Assembly (NCBI RefSeq): GCF_014207985.1
Contig: NZ_JACHMI010000001.1
Span: 5,625,001-5,689,000 of the forward strand
Reading direction: 5' to 3'
From: Nonomuraea rubra
GTDB lineage: Bacteria; Actinomycetota; Actinomycetes; Streptosporangiales; Streptosporangiaceae
DNA: 64,000 nucleotides
Shown here: positions 49,560 to 57,796 of the stretch, piece by piece
Position numbering within the stretch: the stretch's first letter is position 1
Layout: each line of letters opens with the position of its first letter
Notes under the pieces: generated by a model
Database searches by the model: none
Told to the model about the DNA's origin: nothing
What the model saw: the letters and a program-made list of their open reading frames with translations, nothing else
Program-made: the position numbers and the translations under genes

Positions 49560-50945
49560 TCAGCCGAGCTTCCTGGGGGTCGCGCGGGCGCCGTAGTGGA
49601 CGTACTCCTCGCCGCTGGGCAGCGAGTAGAACGTCACCGGAGCCCACGACTCCATGCCCTCGGGGCGGACGGCGTACATGCCCGGGGAGACCGGGATCAG
49701 CTCGTACGTCTCCACCTGCTCGCCTTCGAGCTTCGCCAGCGGGCCCATCAGCGTGGTGCGCAGGGTCGGCTTGCCGTCCTGCTCGAACACCTCCATGCGC
49801 ACCGACTCGCGCTCGTACGTGCCCGCGTACGGCGCCAGGTCCGTCGTCACCGGCTCGGCCGGCGGCTCGAACGGCGCGGGCAGCCGCACCCCGGTGAGCT
49901 CGCCGAAGATCTCGTCGTAGAGGCCGGCGTAGAGATCGCGGGTGCTGCCGCCGTTGGTGAGGAGCGCGACCGCGACGCCGGCCTCCGGCAGCACGCGCAG
50001 GAACGCCGCCTGGCCGATGGTGTTGCCGTCGTGGCCGTAGGCCCGGTGGCCGTTCCAGTCGCAGCGGAACCAGCCGAGGCCCCACGAGTCGCCGAGCAGG
50101 TGCTTCTCGGGGCAGTCGGTCTGGTACGCCGACATCGCCGCGGTGCTCTCCTCGCTCAGCACGCGCGTGCCGTCGGCGGCGAGCCCGCCGGACAGGTGCA
50201 TCCGGGCGAAGGCCAGCACGTCGGCGACGGTCGAGGTGATCAGGCCCGCCGGGCCGACCGAGCGCGGCAGCCCCCACACCGGCGCGACCACGGGCTCCTC
50301 GCCGCCCTTGACGTGACCCATCGCGTGCGCGAAGACCATCGCCTCCTCCGGCAGGGTCGTGGTGTGGGTCAGGCCGAGCGGGACGAAGAGCTGGTCCTTG
50401 ATCGCCTGGTCCCAGGTCTTGCCGGTGACGACCTCGATGATCCGGCCGAGGAGCGAGTAGCCCGCGTTGCAGTAGGACCAGGTGGCGCCGAGCGGGTGAT
50501 TCTGCGCGGTGTCGGCCAGCAGCGCGACGTACTTCTCCAGCGTGTCGTCGCCCCGGCCGGTGTCGGTGAACAGGTCGCCGTCGATGCCGCTGGTGTGGGT
50601 GAGCAGGTGCCAGACGGTCACGGCCGCGGTGATCTCCGGGTCGCGCAGCGCGAACCCGGGGACGATCTTCGCCACGGGGGTGTCGAGGGCGAACCTGCCC
50701 TCGTCCACCAGCTGCATGATCACGGTCGCGGTCCACACCTTGGAGATGGAGCCGATCTGCCAGACCGAGTCGGTGCCGGCCGGCTGGCCCGTGCCGGCGT
50801 GCAGCACGCCCGTCGCCGCGGTGACGAGCTCTCCGCCGTCGGCGCCGAGCCGGAGTATGCCCAGCTGGGCACCGGGGACGCCGTGCTTCCGCACGAGCTC
50901 GTCGAGGCGGCTCTGCCAGTGGGCCTGGTCGATGGCGCTGGTCAT
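49560..50945 (-). CDS. Serine beta-lactamase-fold hydrolase (D-aminopeptidase/esterase type), copy 1
   Basis: The 461-residue protein from ATG 50945 has the class C/DD-peptidase-like motifs: SISK (Ser66, Lys69), a Tyr-x-Asn motif in TWSYCNAGYS near residue 157, and YGHDGNTIG, the equivalent of the KTG strand. No signal peptide, so it works inside the cell. A C-terminal domain of about 130 residues follows, as in D-aminopeptidase DAP and EstB-type esterases. It is closely related to the gene at 56272 (shared FTDTGRG.D...EKY and GHDG-TIGQAAFLRV). In this operon, cleavage of imported peptides carrying D-residues is the likeliest role. Confidence 0.85.
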   Translation of the reverse strand: MTSAIDQAHWQSRLDELVRKHGVPGAQLGILRLGADGGELVTAATGVLHAGTGQPAGTDSVWQIGSISKVWTATVIMQLVDEGRFALDTPVAKIVPGFALRDPEITAAVTVWHLLTHTSGIDGDLFTDTGRGDDTLEKYVALLADTAQNHPLGATWSYCNAGYSLLGRIIEVVTGKTWDQAIKDQLFVPLGLTHTTTLPEEAMVFAHAMGHVKGGEEPVVAPVWGLPRSVGPAGLITSTVADVLAFARMHLSGGLAADGTRVLSEESTAAMSAYQTDCPEKHLLGDSWGLGWFRCDWNGHRAYGHDGNTIGQAAFLRVLPEAGVAVALLTNGGSTRDLYAGLYDEIFGELTGVRLPAPFEPPAEPVTTDLAPYAGTYERESVRMEVFEQDGKPTLRTTLMGPLAKLEGEQVETYELIPVSPGMYAVRPEGMESWAPVTFYSLPSGEEYVHYGARATPRKLG

Positions 50946-51730
50946 GTCTGCTCCTTCAGGATCGAGGTGGGAGGCGTCGTGCCTGTGTCGCTGGATGTCC
51001 GGCGCCCCGCTCCGGGGAGCGCGGCGAGGAGGTGGCGGGTGTACTCGTGCCGGGGCGCGCCGAGCACCTGCGCGGTGGGGCCGTGCTCGACGATCTCCCC
51101 GTCGTGCATCACGGCCACGCGGTCGGCGACGTACCGGACGACCGCCAGGTTGTGGGAGATGAACAGCATGGACAGGCCCAGGTCGCGCCGCATGTCGCGG
51201 ACGAGGTTGAGCACGGCGCCCTGGACGGAGACGTCGAGCGCCGAGGTGATCTCGTCGGCGAGGATCACCTCGGGCCGGGCGGCGAGCGCCCTGGCCAGCG
51301 CGACGCGCTGACGCTGCCCGCCGGAGAGGCGCCCGGGCAGGTCGCCGGCCCGGGCCGCGTCCAGGTGGACCAGCGCGAGCAGGCGCGTGATCTCCTCCTG
51401 GCGGGCCTGCTTGCCGAGGCGTTCCGGCAGGGCCTCCGCGATGCTCTCGCCAGCGGTCATGCGGGGGTCGAGCGAGGAGTACGGGTCCTGGAAGACCATC
51501 TGCACCGGGCGCGCGCGGCCCCGGCCCGGCACCGGCCGGCCGTCCAGCAGGATCCGGCCGCCGGTCACGGGCGCCAGGCCGACGGCCGCCCTGGCCATGG
51601 TCGACTTCCCGGAGCCGGACTCGCCGACGAGGCCCACGATCTCGCCGTCGCCGACCTCCAGGCTGACGTCCTTCAGCACGGTGTGCGAGCCGTACCGGAC
51701 GCGGACGTCGTGGAAGCCGAGGACGCTCAT
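50942..51730 (-). CDS. Dipeptide/oligopeptide ABC transporter ATPase (DppF-like)
   Basis: The 262-residue ATPase starts at ATG 51730. Walker A GESGSGKST (38-46), Q-loop MVFQDPYSSLDPRMT, signature LSGGQRQRVALARAL, Walker B VILADEITSALDVS and the H-loop FISHNLAVVR are all present. The C-terminal oligopeptide-ABC segment (GAPRHEYTRHLLAALP) is also there but without the Cys residues of FeS-containing relatives. Overlaps both neighbours (ATGA). Confidence 0.92.
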   Translation of the reverse strand: MSVLGFHDVRVRYGSHTVLKDVSLEVGDGEIVGLVGESGSGKSTMARAAVGLAPVTGGRILLDGRPVPGRGRARPVQMVFQDPYSSLDPRMTAGESIAEALPERLGKQARQEEITRLLALVHLDAARAGDLPGRLSGGQRQRVALARALAARPEVILADEITSALDVSVQGAVLNLVRDMRRDLGLSMLFISHNLAVVRYVADRVAVMHDGEIVEHGPTAQVLGAPRHEYTRHLLAALPGAGRRTSSDTGTTPPTSILKEQT

Positions 51731-53625
51731 GCGGTCACCTCCTCGGTGCGGGCGGGAAGGGGCTGCCCGGCCTTGTGGCACGCCACCCGGTTGCCCGCCG
51801 GGTCGGCCTCCAGCACGGGCTCGGCCGACCTGCAGTGGTCGTCGGCGAGCGGGCAGCGGGCCGCGAAGGCGCACCCGGCCGGCACGTGCGCGGGATCGAC
51901 CGGCAGCCCGGGGATGACGGCGAGCGGCCGGGTCAGGTCGGTCTCCATGTCCGGCACGGCCGCGACGAGCGCCCGCGTGTACGGGTGCCTGGCCAGCGTC
52001 CGCAGGCCCTGCGCGGGCAGCTCCTCGACGATGCGGCCCCCGTACATGACGAGCACCCGGTCGCACACGTCGGTCACGACCGAGACGTCGTGGCTGATGA
52101 GCAGGAGGGCGGCGCCGGTGTCGCGGCGCACCTCGGCGAGCAGGCCGAGGACCTGCTGCTGGACCGTGACGTCGAGCGCGGTGGTCGGCTCGTCGGCGAT
52201 GATGAGCCGAGGCGTCCCCATCAGCCCCATGCCGATCATCGCCCGCTGGCGCATGCCCCCGGAGAACTCGAAGGGGTGCTGCCTGGCGCGCCGTTCGGGC
52301 TCGCGGATCCTGACCGCGCGCAGCCGGTCGACCGCCCGGGCGAACGCCGCCCTGCGGCTCAGGCCCTGGTGGAAGCGGCTCACCTCGGCCAGCTGCGGCC
52401 CCACCCGGTGCGCCGGGTTGAAGGACGTCATCGGGTCCTGGAACACGACGGCCAGCGACGTGCCGAGGCGCCTGCGCAGGGACGCGGTGTCACCGGCGGC
52501 CAGGAGGTCCTCACCGGCGAAGGCCAGGTGGCCCGCTTCGACGCGGATCGGCTCCTCGATGAGCCTGGCCACCGCCAGGGCCGTCATCGACTTGCCCGAG
52601 CCGGACTCGCCGACGACGCCGACGGCCTCGCCTTCCCGGACGGCGAACGTGACGCCGCGTACCGCGTGGATGGGCCGCCGGGCGCCGGGGATCGTCACCC
52701 GCAGGTCGTCCACCGACAGGAGCGCGCCCTCGGCGGGCTGTGTCGCGGCGGGCGCGCGGGTCCCGGCGGCGGCGGCCCGGATCCGTCCCCGGCGGGCGGT
52801 GCCGGTGACCTCGCCGAGGCCGAAGGCGGTCGCCAGGGCCTCGCCCGTGAGGTTGAACGCCAGCCCCGCGACGATGACGGCGAAGCCGGGCCCGAGCGCG
52901 GCCAGGGGGTTGGTGTAGATGCCGTTGAGCCCGTCCTGCATGAGCTTGCCCCAGTCGTAGGACGGGGCCTGGACGCCCAGTCCCAGGAACGAGAGCCCGG
53001 CGAACGACAGCAGCACCCCGCCGGCGCCCATCGTCGCGTTGACGATGAGCGGCTCGGCGATGTTCGGCAGCACGTGGCGGCGCAGGATGCGCAGCCGGCT
53101 CACGCCCGCGATCCGGGCCGCGGCGATGTAGTCCCGCTCCGAGACGCCGGCGATGAGCGTGTGACACAGCCGCGCGAACGACGGCGCCCCGGCGAGTCCC
53201 ACCGCGAGCGCCGCGCCGCGCTCGCCGACGCCGAAGACGACGGCGAAGAAGAGCACGAGCAGCAGCCCGGGGAAGGCCACCAGCACGTTGACGGCCCAGG
53301 TGACGACGCGGCCCAGCCGCGGCCCGGCCAGCATCGGCGCCGCCCCCAGGACGAGGCCCAGCACGATGCTGATCGCCGTCGCCCCGAGCGCCAGCAGGAT
53401 CGAGAGCCGGGTGGCCACCAGCACCCGGTAGAAGAGGTCCCGGCCGAGGTTGTCGGTGCCGATCCAGTGCTCGGCCGACGGGCCGGCGAGCAGGTTGCCC
53501 GTGTCGACGACCGTGGCCCGCTCGCCCCACAGGATCGGCCCGAGCACGGCCACCGACAGCACGATGACCAGCAGGCCGAGGCCGGCCAGGCCCACGGGAC
53601 GGCGCAGGAGGTGTGCCGCTCGCAT
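51727..53625 (-). CDS. DppC permease-DppD ATPase fusion
   Basis: In one 632-residue frame from ATG 53625, residues 1-275 form a DppC-type permease: a DxxGRDLFYRVL entry (NLGRDLFYRVLVATRLS), five or six helices, and the EAA loop (YIAAARIAGVSRLRILRRHVLPN). Residues 310-600 form a DppD-type ATPase: GESGSGKSMTALAV, FSGGMRQRAMIGMGL, LIIADEPTTALDVT. The C-terminus carries the oligopeptide domain with three Cys (CAFAARCPLADDHC), a probable 4Fe-4S or structural site. Fusion of these usually separate subunits is known in actinomycetes. There is no stop or new start between them. Confidence 0.92.
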   Translation of the reverse strand: MRAAHLLRRPVGLAGLGLLVIVLSVAVLGPILWGERATVVDTGNLLAGPSAEHWIGTDNLGRDLFYRVLVATRLSILLALGATAISIVLGLVLGAAPMLAGPRLGRVVTWAVNVLVAFPGLLLVLFFAVVFGVGERGAALAVGLAGAPSFARLCHTLIAGVSERDYIAAARIAGVSRLRILRRHVLPNIAEPLIVNATMGAGGVLLSFAGLSFLGLGVQAPSYDWGKLMQDGLNGIYTNPLAALGPGFAVIVAGLAFNLTGEALATAFGLGEVTGTARRGRIRAAAAGTRAPAATQPAEGALLSVDDLRVTIPGARRPIHAVRGVTFAVREGEAVGVVGESGSGKSMTALAVARLIEEPIRVEAGHLAFAGEDLLAAGDTASLRRRLGTSLAVVFQDPMTSFNPAHRVGPQLAEVSRFHQGLSRRAAFARAVDRLRAVRIREPERRARQHPFEFSGGMRQRAMIGMGLMGTPRLIIADEPTTALDVTVQQQVLGLLAEVRRDTGAALLLISHDVSVVTDVCDRVLVMYGGRIVEELPAQGLRTLARHPYTRALVAAVPDMETDLTRPLAVIPGLPVDPAHVPAGCAFAARCPLADDHCRSAEPVLEADPAGNRVACHKAGQPLPARTEEVTA

Positions 53626-53626
53626 C

Positions 53627-54631
53627 TCAGGCGGCTCCGATCGTCGAACGGGGGTCGAGCAGCGCGAGCAGCACGTCCACGAGGGTGTTGATGAGCAGGA
53701 CCCCGACGCCGTAGACCAGGACGGTGCCCTGCACCAGGGGATAGTCCTTGGCGACGATCGAGGAGACGATCGTGGAGCCGAGACCTGGCCAGGCGAAGAC
53801 GTTCTCCACCAGCACCGTCCCGGCCACGAGGGAGCTCAGCAGCATGCCGCCGAGCGTCAGGCTCGCCGTCACGGCGTTCGGCAGGGCGTGCACGAGCTGC
53901 ACCCGTACGGGGGTGAGCCGCTTGGCCCGCGCCGTCCGGATGTAGTCGGCCTCCATCACGGCGAGCATCTCGACGCGGACGATGCGCGAGAGCACCGCGG
54001 CGGGGCCGATCGCCAGCGCGAGCGTGGGGAGCACGTAGGAGTCGAGGCCTTCGAGGCCGGCCACCGGGAAGAGCCTGGTCTGCACCGCCAGCAGGTAGAC
54101 GAGCCCGACGGCGAGCAGGAAGTCGGGGATGGCGCTCAGCAGGACGCTCGTCCCCGTGAACGCCAGCTCCGTGCGCCGGCCCTTCCCCCGCCGCGTGATC
54201 ACCGCCATCAAAACGCCCACCGGCACGGCGACGACCAGCGCCAGGACGAACGCGGCCACGGCCAGCTCCACCGTGGCCGGCAGCCGCTGGCCGATCATCT
54301 CGCCCACGGGGAGCCTGCTGGTGATCGAGACGCCCAGGTCTCCCTGGAGCAGGCGCCCGAGGAAGCCGGCGTACTGCTGCCAGAGCGGGTCGAGCAGGCC
54401 CAGCTCCTCCTTCGTGGCCTGCACCAGGTCGGCGGGGGCGGTCGGCCCGAGCGCGGCCCGTACCGGATCGCCCGGGATCAGGTGGATCATCAGGAACGAG
54501 GCGGTCACCAGGACCCAGAGGCCCAGCAGCAGCCGTCTCGTCCGGCGGAGCGCGAAGCGGAACCACGGGTGCGACCACAGCCCTGCCGCCCGGCCGCTGA
54601 GGCCGGGCGCGGCCGTCGTCGGGGTCTTCAT
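53627..54631 (-). CDS. Dipeptide ABC transporter permease (DppB-like)
   Basis: The 334-residue permease starts at ATG 54631. Helix 1 is followed by the family start SFLMIHLIPGDPVRAALGP. Six helices and the EAA motif (EADYIRTARAKRLTPVRVQLVHALPNAV) are clear. It lies 1 nt before the next gene and 2 nt after the binding protein gene, in the same operon. Together with the DppC-D fusion it forms the membrane part of the peptide importer. Confidence 0.92.
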   Translation of the reverse strand: MKTPTTAAPGLSGRAAGLWSHPWFRFALRRTRRLLLGLWVLVTASFLMIHLIPGDPVRAALGPTAPADLVQATKEELGLLDPLWQQYAGFLGRLLQGDLGVSITSRLPVGEMIGQRLPATVELAVAAFVLALVVAVPVGVLMAVITRRGKGRRTELAFTGTSVLLSAIPDFLLAVGLVYLLAVQTRLFPVAGLEGLDSYVLPTLALAIGPAAVLSRIVRVEMLAVMEADYIRTARAKRLTPVRVQLVHALPNAVTASLTLGGMLLSSLVAGTVLVENVFAWPGLGSTIVSSIVAKDYPLVQGTVLVYGVGVLLINTLVDVLLALLDPRSTIGAA

Positions 54632-54633
54632 CG

Positions 54634-56235
54634 TCAACCGAGCATCCGGATGCTGGTCGGGACGATGCTGCCGATGATGGAGAGCTTCGCGCTCTTGACG
54701 AACGTCGGGACCACGTTGTTGGCGAACGGCACCACGTCGGCCGCCTTGAAGAGCGCCTGCTCGGCGGCGAACCAGTCCTTGCAGCCCTCGGCGCCGTTCG
54801 CCTTCATCGCCTTGGTCGCGGCGGCGAGGTAGCCGGCGTTGTCGATGGAGGCGAAGTTCGTGCCCTTCGGGGCGGTGGTGCCGGAGACGAACGGCATGAC
54901 CTGGTCGGGGGTGCTGACGTTGAGCGGCAGCCAGACGATGTCCCAGGCGCCGGTGCCGAAGACGGCGCCGGACGCCTCGGTCTGGGTCTGCTGCTTGGCC
55001 GTGACCTCGACCCCGACCGCCTTCCACGCCGCCACCGCCAGCTCGGCGGCGGCCCCTCCGCCGGTGCCGAGCGAGTTCGGGTAGATGAAGGTGAGCGAGA
55101 GCTTCTTGCCGTCCTTGGCGCGGATGCCGTCCGGGCCCTTCGTCCAGCCGGCGGCGTCGAGGGCGGCCCCGGCGGCGGCGACGTCGAAGGACGGCACGTG
55201 GCCGGTCACGGCGTCGCCGGAGCAGCCGAGCGGCTCCAGCGCGGCCAGCTGGGTCGGCGGCGCGCCCTTGCCGGAGGTCAGCGCGACCTGGAGCTGCTTG
55301 AGGTCGAGCGCCTGGGTCAGCGCCATGCGCACGGCCGGGTCGGCGGTGGCGTGGCCGTCGCCCTGGTTGTACCACTGCTCGCCGATCAGCGCCTGCATGC
55401 CCACGGACTCCAGGCCCGCCCCGGCCAGGCGGTCCGCGTCCGGGCCGGTGATCTGGACGGCGTTGATGGTGCCGGCCAGCAGCTCGTTGGCGGACGTGGT
55501 CTCATTCGCGACGATCTTGACGACCACCTTGGCCGGCATGCCCGCCTCGGCCGTGGTGGCGCCGCCGGGGCCCCACGTGTACCCCTTGCGCAGCTCGTAG
55601 GTGTACCGGGTTGACGGGACGGCCTCGGTGAGGACGTACGGGCCGGTGCCGTTCGTCCCGGCCTTGAGGGTGGAGCGGTCCTTCATGCCGGCGTCGCACA
55701 CCATCGGCAGGTTCGCCAGCGCGGTCAGCACGAACGGGGCCGGCGCGGCGAGCTTGAGGGTGACCGCCGAACCCGAGGCGGTGGCGGTCGTCCCGGCCGG
55801 GATGAATACCCCCAGGAACGGGCTCTTGTTGTCCGGGTTCACCACGTACGTGATGTTGTCGACCACTGTCTGCGCCGTGAACGCCGAGCCGTCGGCGCAG
55901 GTGATCCCGTCCTTCAGCTGCAAGGTGACCGTGGTGCCGTCGACGGTCCACGACGAGGCCAGCTGCGGCTGGATCGAGCCGTCCTTGGCGACGGCCACCA
56001 GGTTGTCGTAGGCGTACTGCGTCAGGCCGAACAGGGCGCTCGTCGCCGACCCCTGCGGGTCGAGGGCGCCCGGGTCCGAGGCCAGGTTGAGCGTGAAGGT
56101 CTTGCCGTTGGCGTAGGCGGTGGAGGCGCCCGGCGCGGCGGGATCGGGCGCGCCGCCGCCACAGGCGGCCAGCCCGACCGAACCGGTCAGCGTCAGGGCG
56201 AGCGCCGCGAGGGCCCTCGTGCGGGTGGGGGTCAT
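54634..56235 (-). CDS. Peptide-binding lipoprotein (SBP family 5)
   Basis: From ATG 56235 the 533-residue protein has a lipoprotein signal (LTGSVGLAACGGG; Cys25). The mature part has the family 5 pattern: SDPGALDPQG...FGLTQYAYDNLVAVAKDGSIQPQLASSWTVDGTTVTLQLKDGITCADGS. It captures oligopeptides or related ligands outside the membrane for DppB-C-D-F. The ligand cannot be read; D-amino-acid-containing peptides are inferred from the operon. A gap of 36 bp separates it from the upstream serine hydrolase gene. Confidence 0.92.
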   Translation of the reverse strand: MTPTRTRALAALALTLTGSVGLAACGGGAPDPAAPGASTAYANGKTFTLNLASDPGALDPQGSATSALFGLTQYAYDNLVAVAKDGSIQPQLASSWTVDGTTVTLQLKDGITCADGSAFTAQTVVDNITYVVNPDNKSPFLGVFIPAGTTATASGSAVTLKLAAPAPFVLTALANLPMVCDAGMKDRSTLKAGTNGTGPYVLTEAVPSTRYTYELRKGYTWGPGGATTAEAGMPAKVVVKIVANETTSANELLAGTINAVQITGPDADRLAGAGLESVGMQALIGEQWYNQGDGHATADPAVRMALTQALDLKQLQVALTSGKGAPPTQLAALEPLGCSGDAVTGHVPSFDVAAAGAALDAAGWTKGPDGIRAKDGKKLSLTFIYPNSLGTGGGAAAELAVAAWKAVGVEVTAKQQTQTEASGAVFGTGAWDIVWLPLNVSTPDQVMPFVSGTTAPKGTNFASIDNAGYLAAATKAMKANGAEGCKDWFAAEQALFKAADVVPFANNVVPTFVKSAKLSIIGSIVPTSIRMLG

Positions 56236-56271
56236 GCGGGGTCCTAATTCCGGAGGGGTGAGCGGTGGATC

Positions 56272-57651
56272 TCAGGCGCGGGCGACCACACGGCCGTAGT
56301 GGATGTACTTCGCCAGGCCCGTGTCGTCGCGGCCGATGAAGGCGAAGACGGGGTGGATGCCGCGGATCGGCTCGAGCGAGATCAGCGAGTCGCCCTCGAA
56401 GGCCACGAGCCGGGCGCGCATCGGCTTCTCGCCGATCTCGGCGATGATGTCCTTGGGCACCCGGTCGAGCCAGATCGCGCCGCCGGCGTCCTGGCTGACG
56501 GTGATGTCGTAGATCGTGTCGGAGTAGCGGCCCAGGTAGGGGGTGGGGTCGATCGTCCTGGGCTCGGCCGGCGGCACCGGGCGGCCCGGCAGGGTGACGC
56601 CGGTGAGCTCCTTGAGCAGGTGCGCCAGCACGTCGGTGAAGATGCCGAAGACGTCGCCGCCGTTGGTCAGCAGCGCGATCGCGACGCCGTGCTCGGGCGC
56701 GACCCGGAGGAAGGCCGCCTGGCCGATGGTCCCGCCGTCGTGGCCGACGACGGTCTGCCCGTCGTGCTCCTCGATCTCCCAGCCGAGCCCCCACGCGGTG
56801 CCCATGCCGGCGAGCCGGGGCAGCTTCACCTGCGGCTGCCACATGGCGGCCGCGGTGCCGGGCCCGAGCACGGCGGAGCCGTCCGGCGCGGCGCCGTCGG
56901 CCAGGTGCATGGCGATGAAGGCGAGCAGGTCGCGCGGGGTCATGGCGAGCATCGAGCCCGCCGGCGCGTTGGAACGGGCGAGCGCCCAGGCCGGCGCCGG
57001 CACCGCCGCGCCGTCCTCACCTGGCACGTGGCCGACGGCGGCACGGTGCAGGATGGCCTCGTACGGGCTCGGCGCGACGTGCGTGAGCCCGAGCGGCGCG
57101 ACCAGCCGCTCGGTCAGCACCTCGTCGAACGGCTTGCCGCGCAGCACCTCGACCAGGCGGCCGAGCACCACGAAGCCGGTGTTGTTGTAGGAGAAGACCT
57201 CGCCCGGCGCGAAGAGCTGCGGGATGTCGTGGATCGAGGCGAGGTACTTCTCGACCGCGTCCTCGCCCCGGCCGGTGTCGGTGAAGATGTCGCCCTCGAA
57301 GCCCGCGACGTGGCACAGCAGCTGCCGGATGGTGATCGCGGCGGCCGCCGCCTCGTCGCCGACGCGGAACTCCGGCAGATACGCGCGCAGCGGCGTGTCG
57401 AGGCCGACCAGGCCCTCGTCGACCAGCTGCATGACCAGCGCGCTGGTCCAGAGCTTGGTGATCGAGCCGATCTGGAAGACCGAGCCGGTGGTCGCCTCCA
57501 CGCCGGTGGCCCTGCTGAGGACACCGCCGGCGGCGGTGAGCACCTGGCCCTGGGTGAGAACGGCGACCGAGGCTCCCGGTACGCCGCGCTCGGCCACGAT
57601 CCGTGCGAAGTGTTCGTCAAGCCAGCTCTGTACGGTTTCCGGCGACATCAT
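56272..57651 (-). CDS. Serine beta-lactamase-fold hydrolase, copy 2
   Basis: The 459-residue protein from ATG 57651 (or 57648) leads the 11-kb operon. Motifs are SITK (Ser63, Lys66), FSYNNTGF (Tyr-x-Asn) and VGHDGGTIG. It lacks a signal peptide. Its sequence runs parallel to copy 1 at 49560 along the entire length (HVAGFEGDIFTDTGRGEDAVEKY versus HTSGIDGDLFTDTGRGDDTLEKY). The HTSG that normally follows the YxN element in many relatives is HVAG here. Two paralogues in one operon suggest two substrates or a heteromer. Catabolism of D-peptides is inferred. Confidence 0.85.
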   Translation of the reverse strand: MMSPETVQSWLDEHFARIVAERGVPGASVAVLTQGQVLTAAGGVLSRATGVEATTGSVFQIGSITKLWTSALVMQLVDEGLVGLDTPLRAYLPEFRVGDEAAAAAITIRQLLCHVAGFEGDIFTDTGRGEDAVEKYLASIHDIPQLFAPGEVFSYNNTGFVVLGRLVEVLRGKPFDEVLTERLVAPLGLTHVAPSPYEAILHRAAVGHVPGEDGAAVPAPAWALARSNAPAGSMLAMTPRDLLAFIAMHLADGAAPDGSAVLGPGTAAAMWQPQVKLPRLAGMGTAWGLGWEIEEHDGQTVVGHDGGTIGQAAFLRVAPEHGVAIALLTNGGDVFGIFTDVLAHLLKELTGVTLPGRPVPPAEPRTIDPTPYLGRYSDTIYDITVSQDAGGAIWLDRVPKDIIAEIGEKPMRARLVAFEGDSLISLEPIRGIHPVFAFIGRDDTGLAKYIHYGRVVARA

Positions 57652-57692
57652 GCCGCTGAGGCTAGAAGGCGACCCCGGTCGCCGTACTCAGC

Positions 57693-57732
57693 CGATCGGA
57701 CAACCCGGCCTGGTGGAGGCTGTTCGATCCGA
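57693..57732. promoter_or_regulatory. Repeated GTCsGATCG boxes upstream of the peptide operon
   Basis: On the minus strand the 9-mer GTCCGATCG (57693-57701) is repeated as GTCGGATCG (57724-57732), each preceded by GTT. The start points of the boxes are 31 bp apart, about three helical turns, and lie 42-81 bp before the start codon of the first gene of the operon. The same 9-mer stands in front of the PucR gene, so these are the best candidates for PucR binding. Confidence 0.45.
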
Positions 57733-57763
57733 CAACGGCCCTCCGGCGGCAGCTTCTGACGGA

Positions 57764-57789
57764 GGGCGGCCCGGACCGCCGGGCCGCCC
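57764..57789 (-). terminator. Terminator hairpin after the GH62 gene
   Basis: GGGCGGCCCGG (57764-57774) and CCGGGCCGCCC (57779-57789) pair perfectly around ACCG. It starts 7 nt after the GH62 stop on the minus strand and closes the arabinan operon before the promoter region of the next operon. No U-tract. Confidence 0.75.
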
Positions 57790-57796
57790 CTGAACG

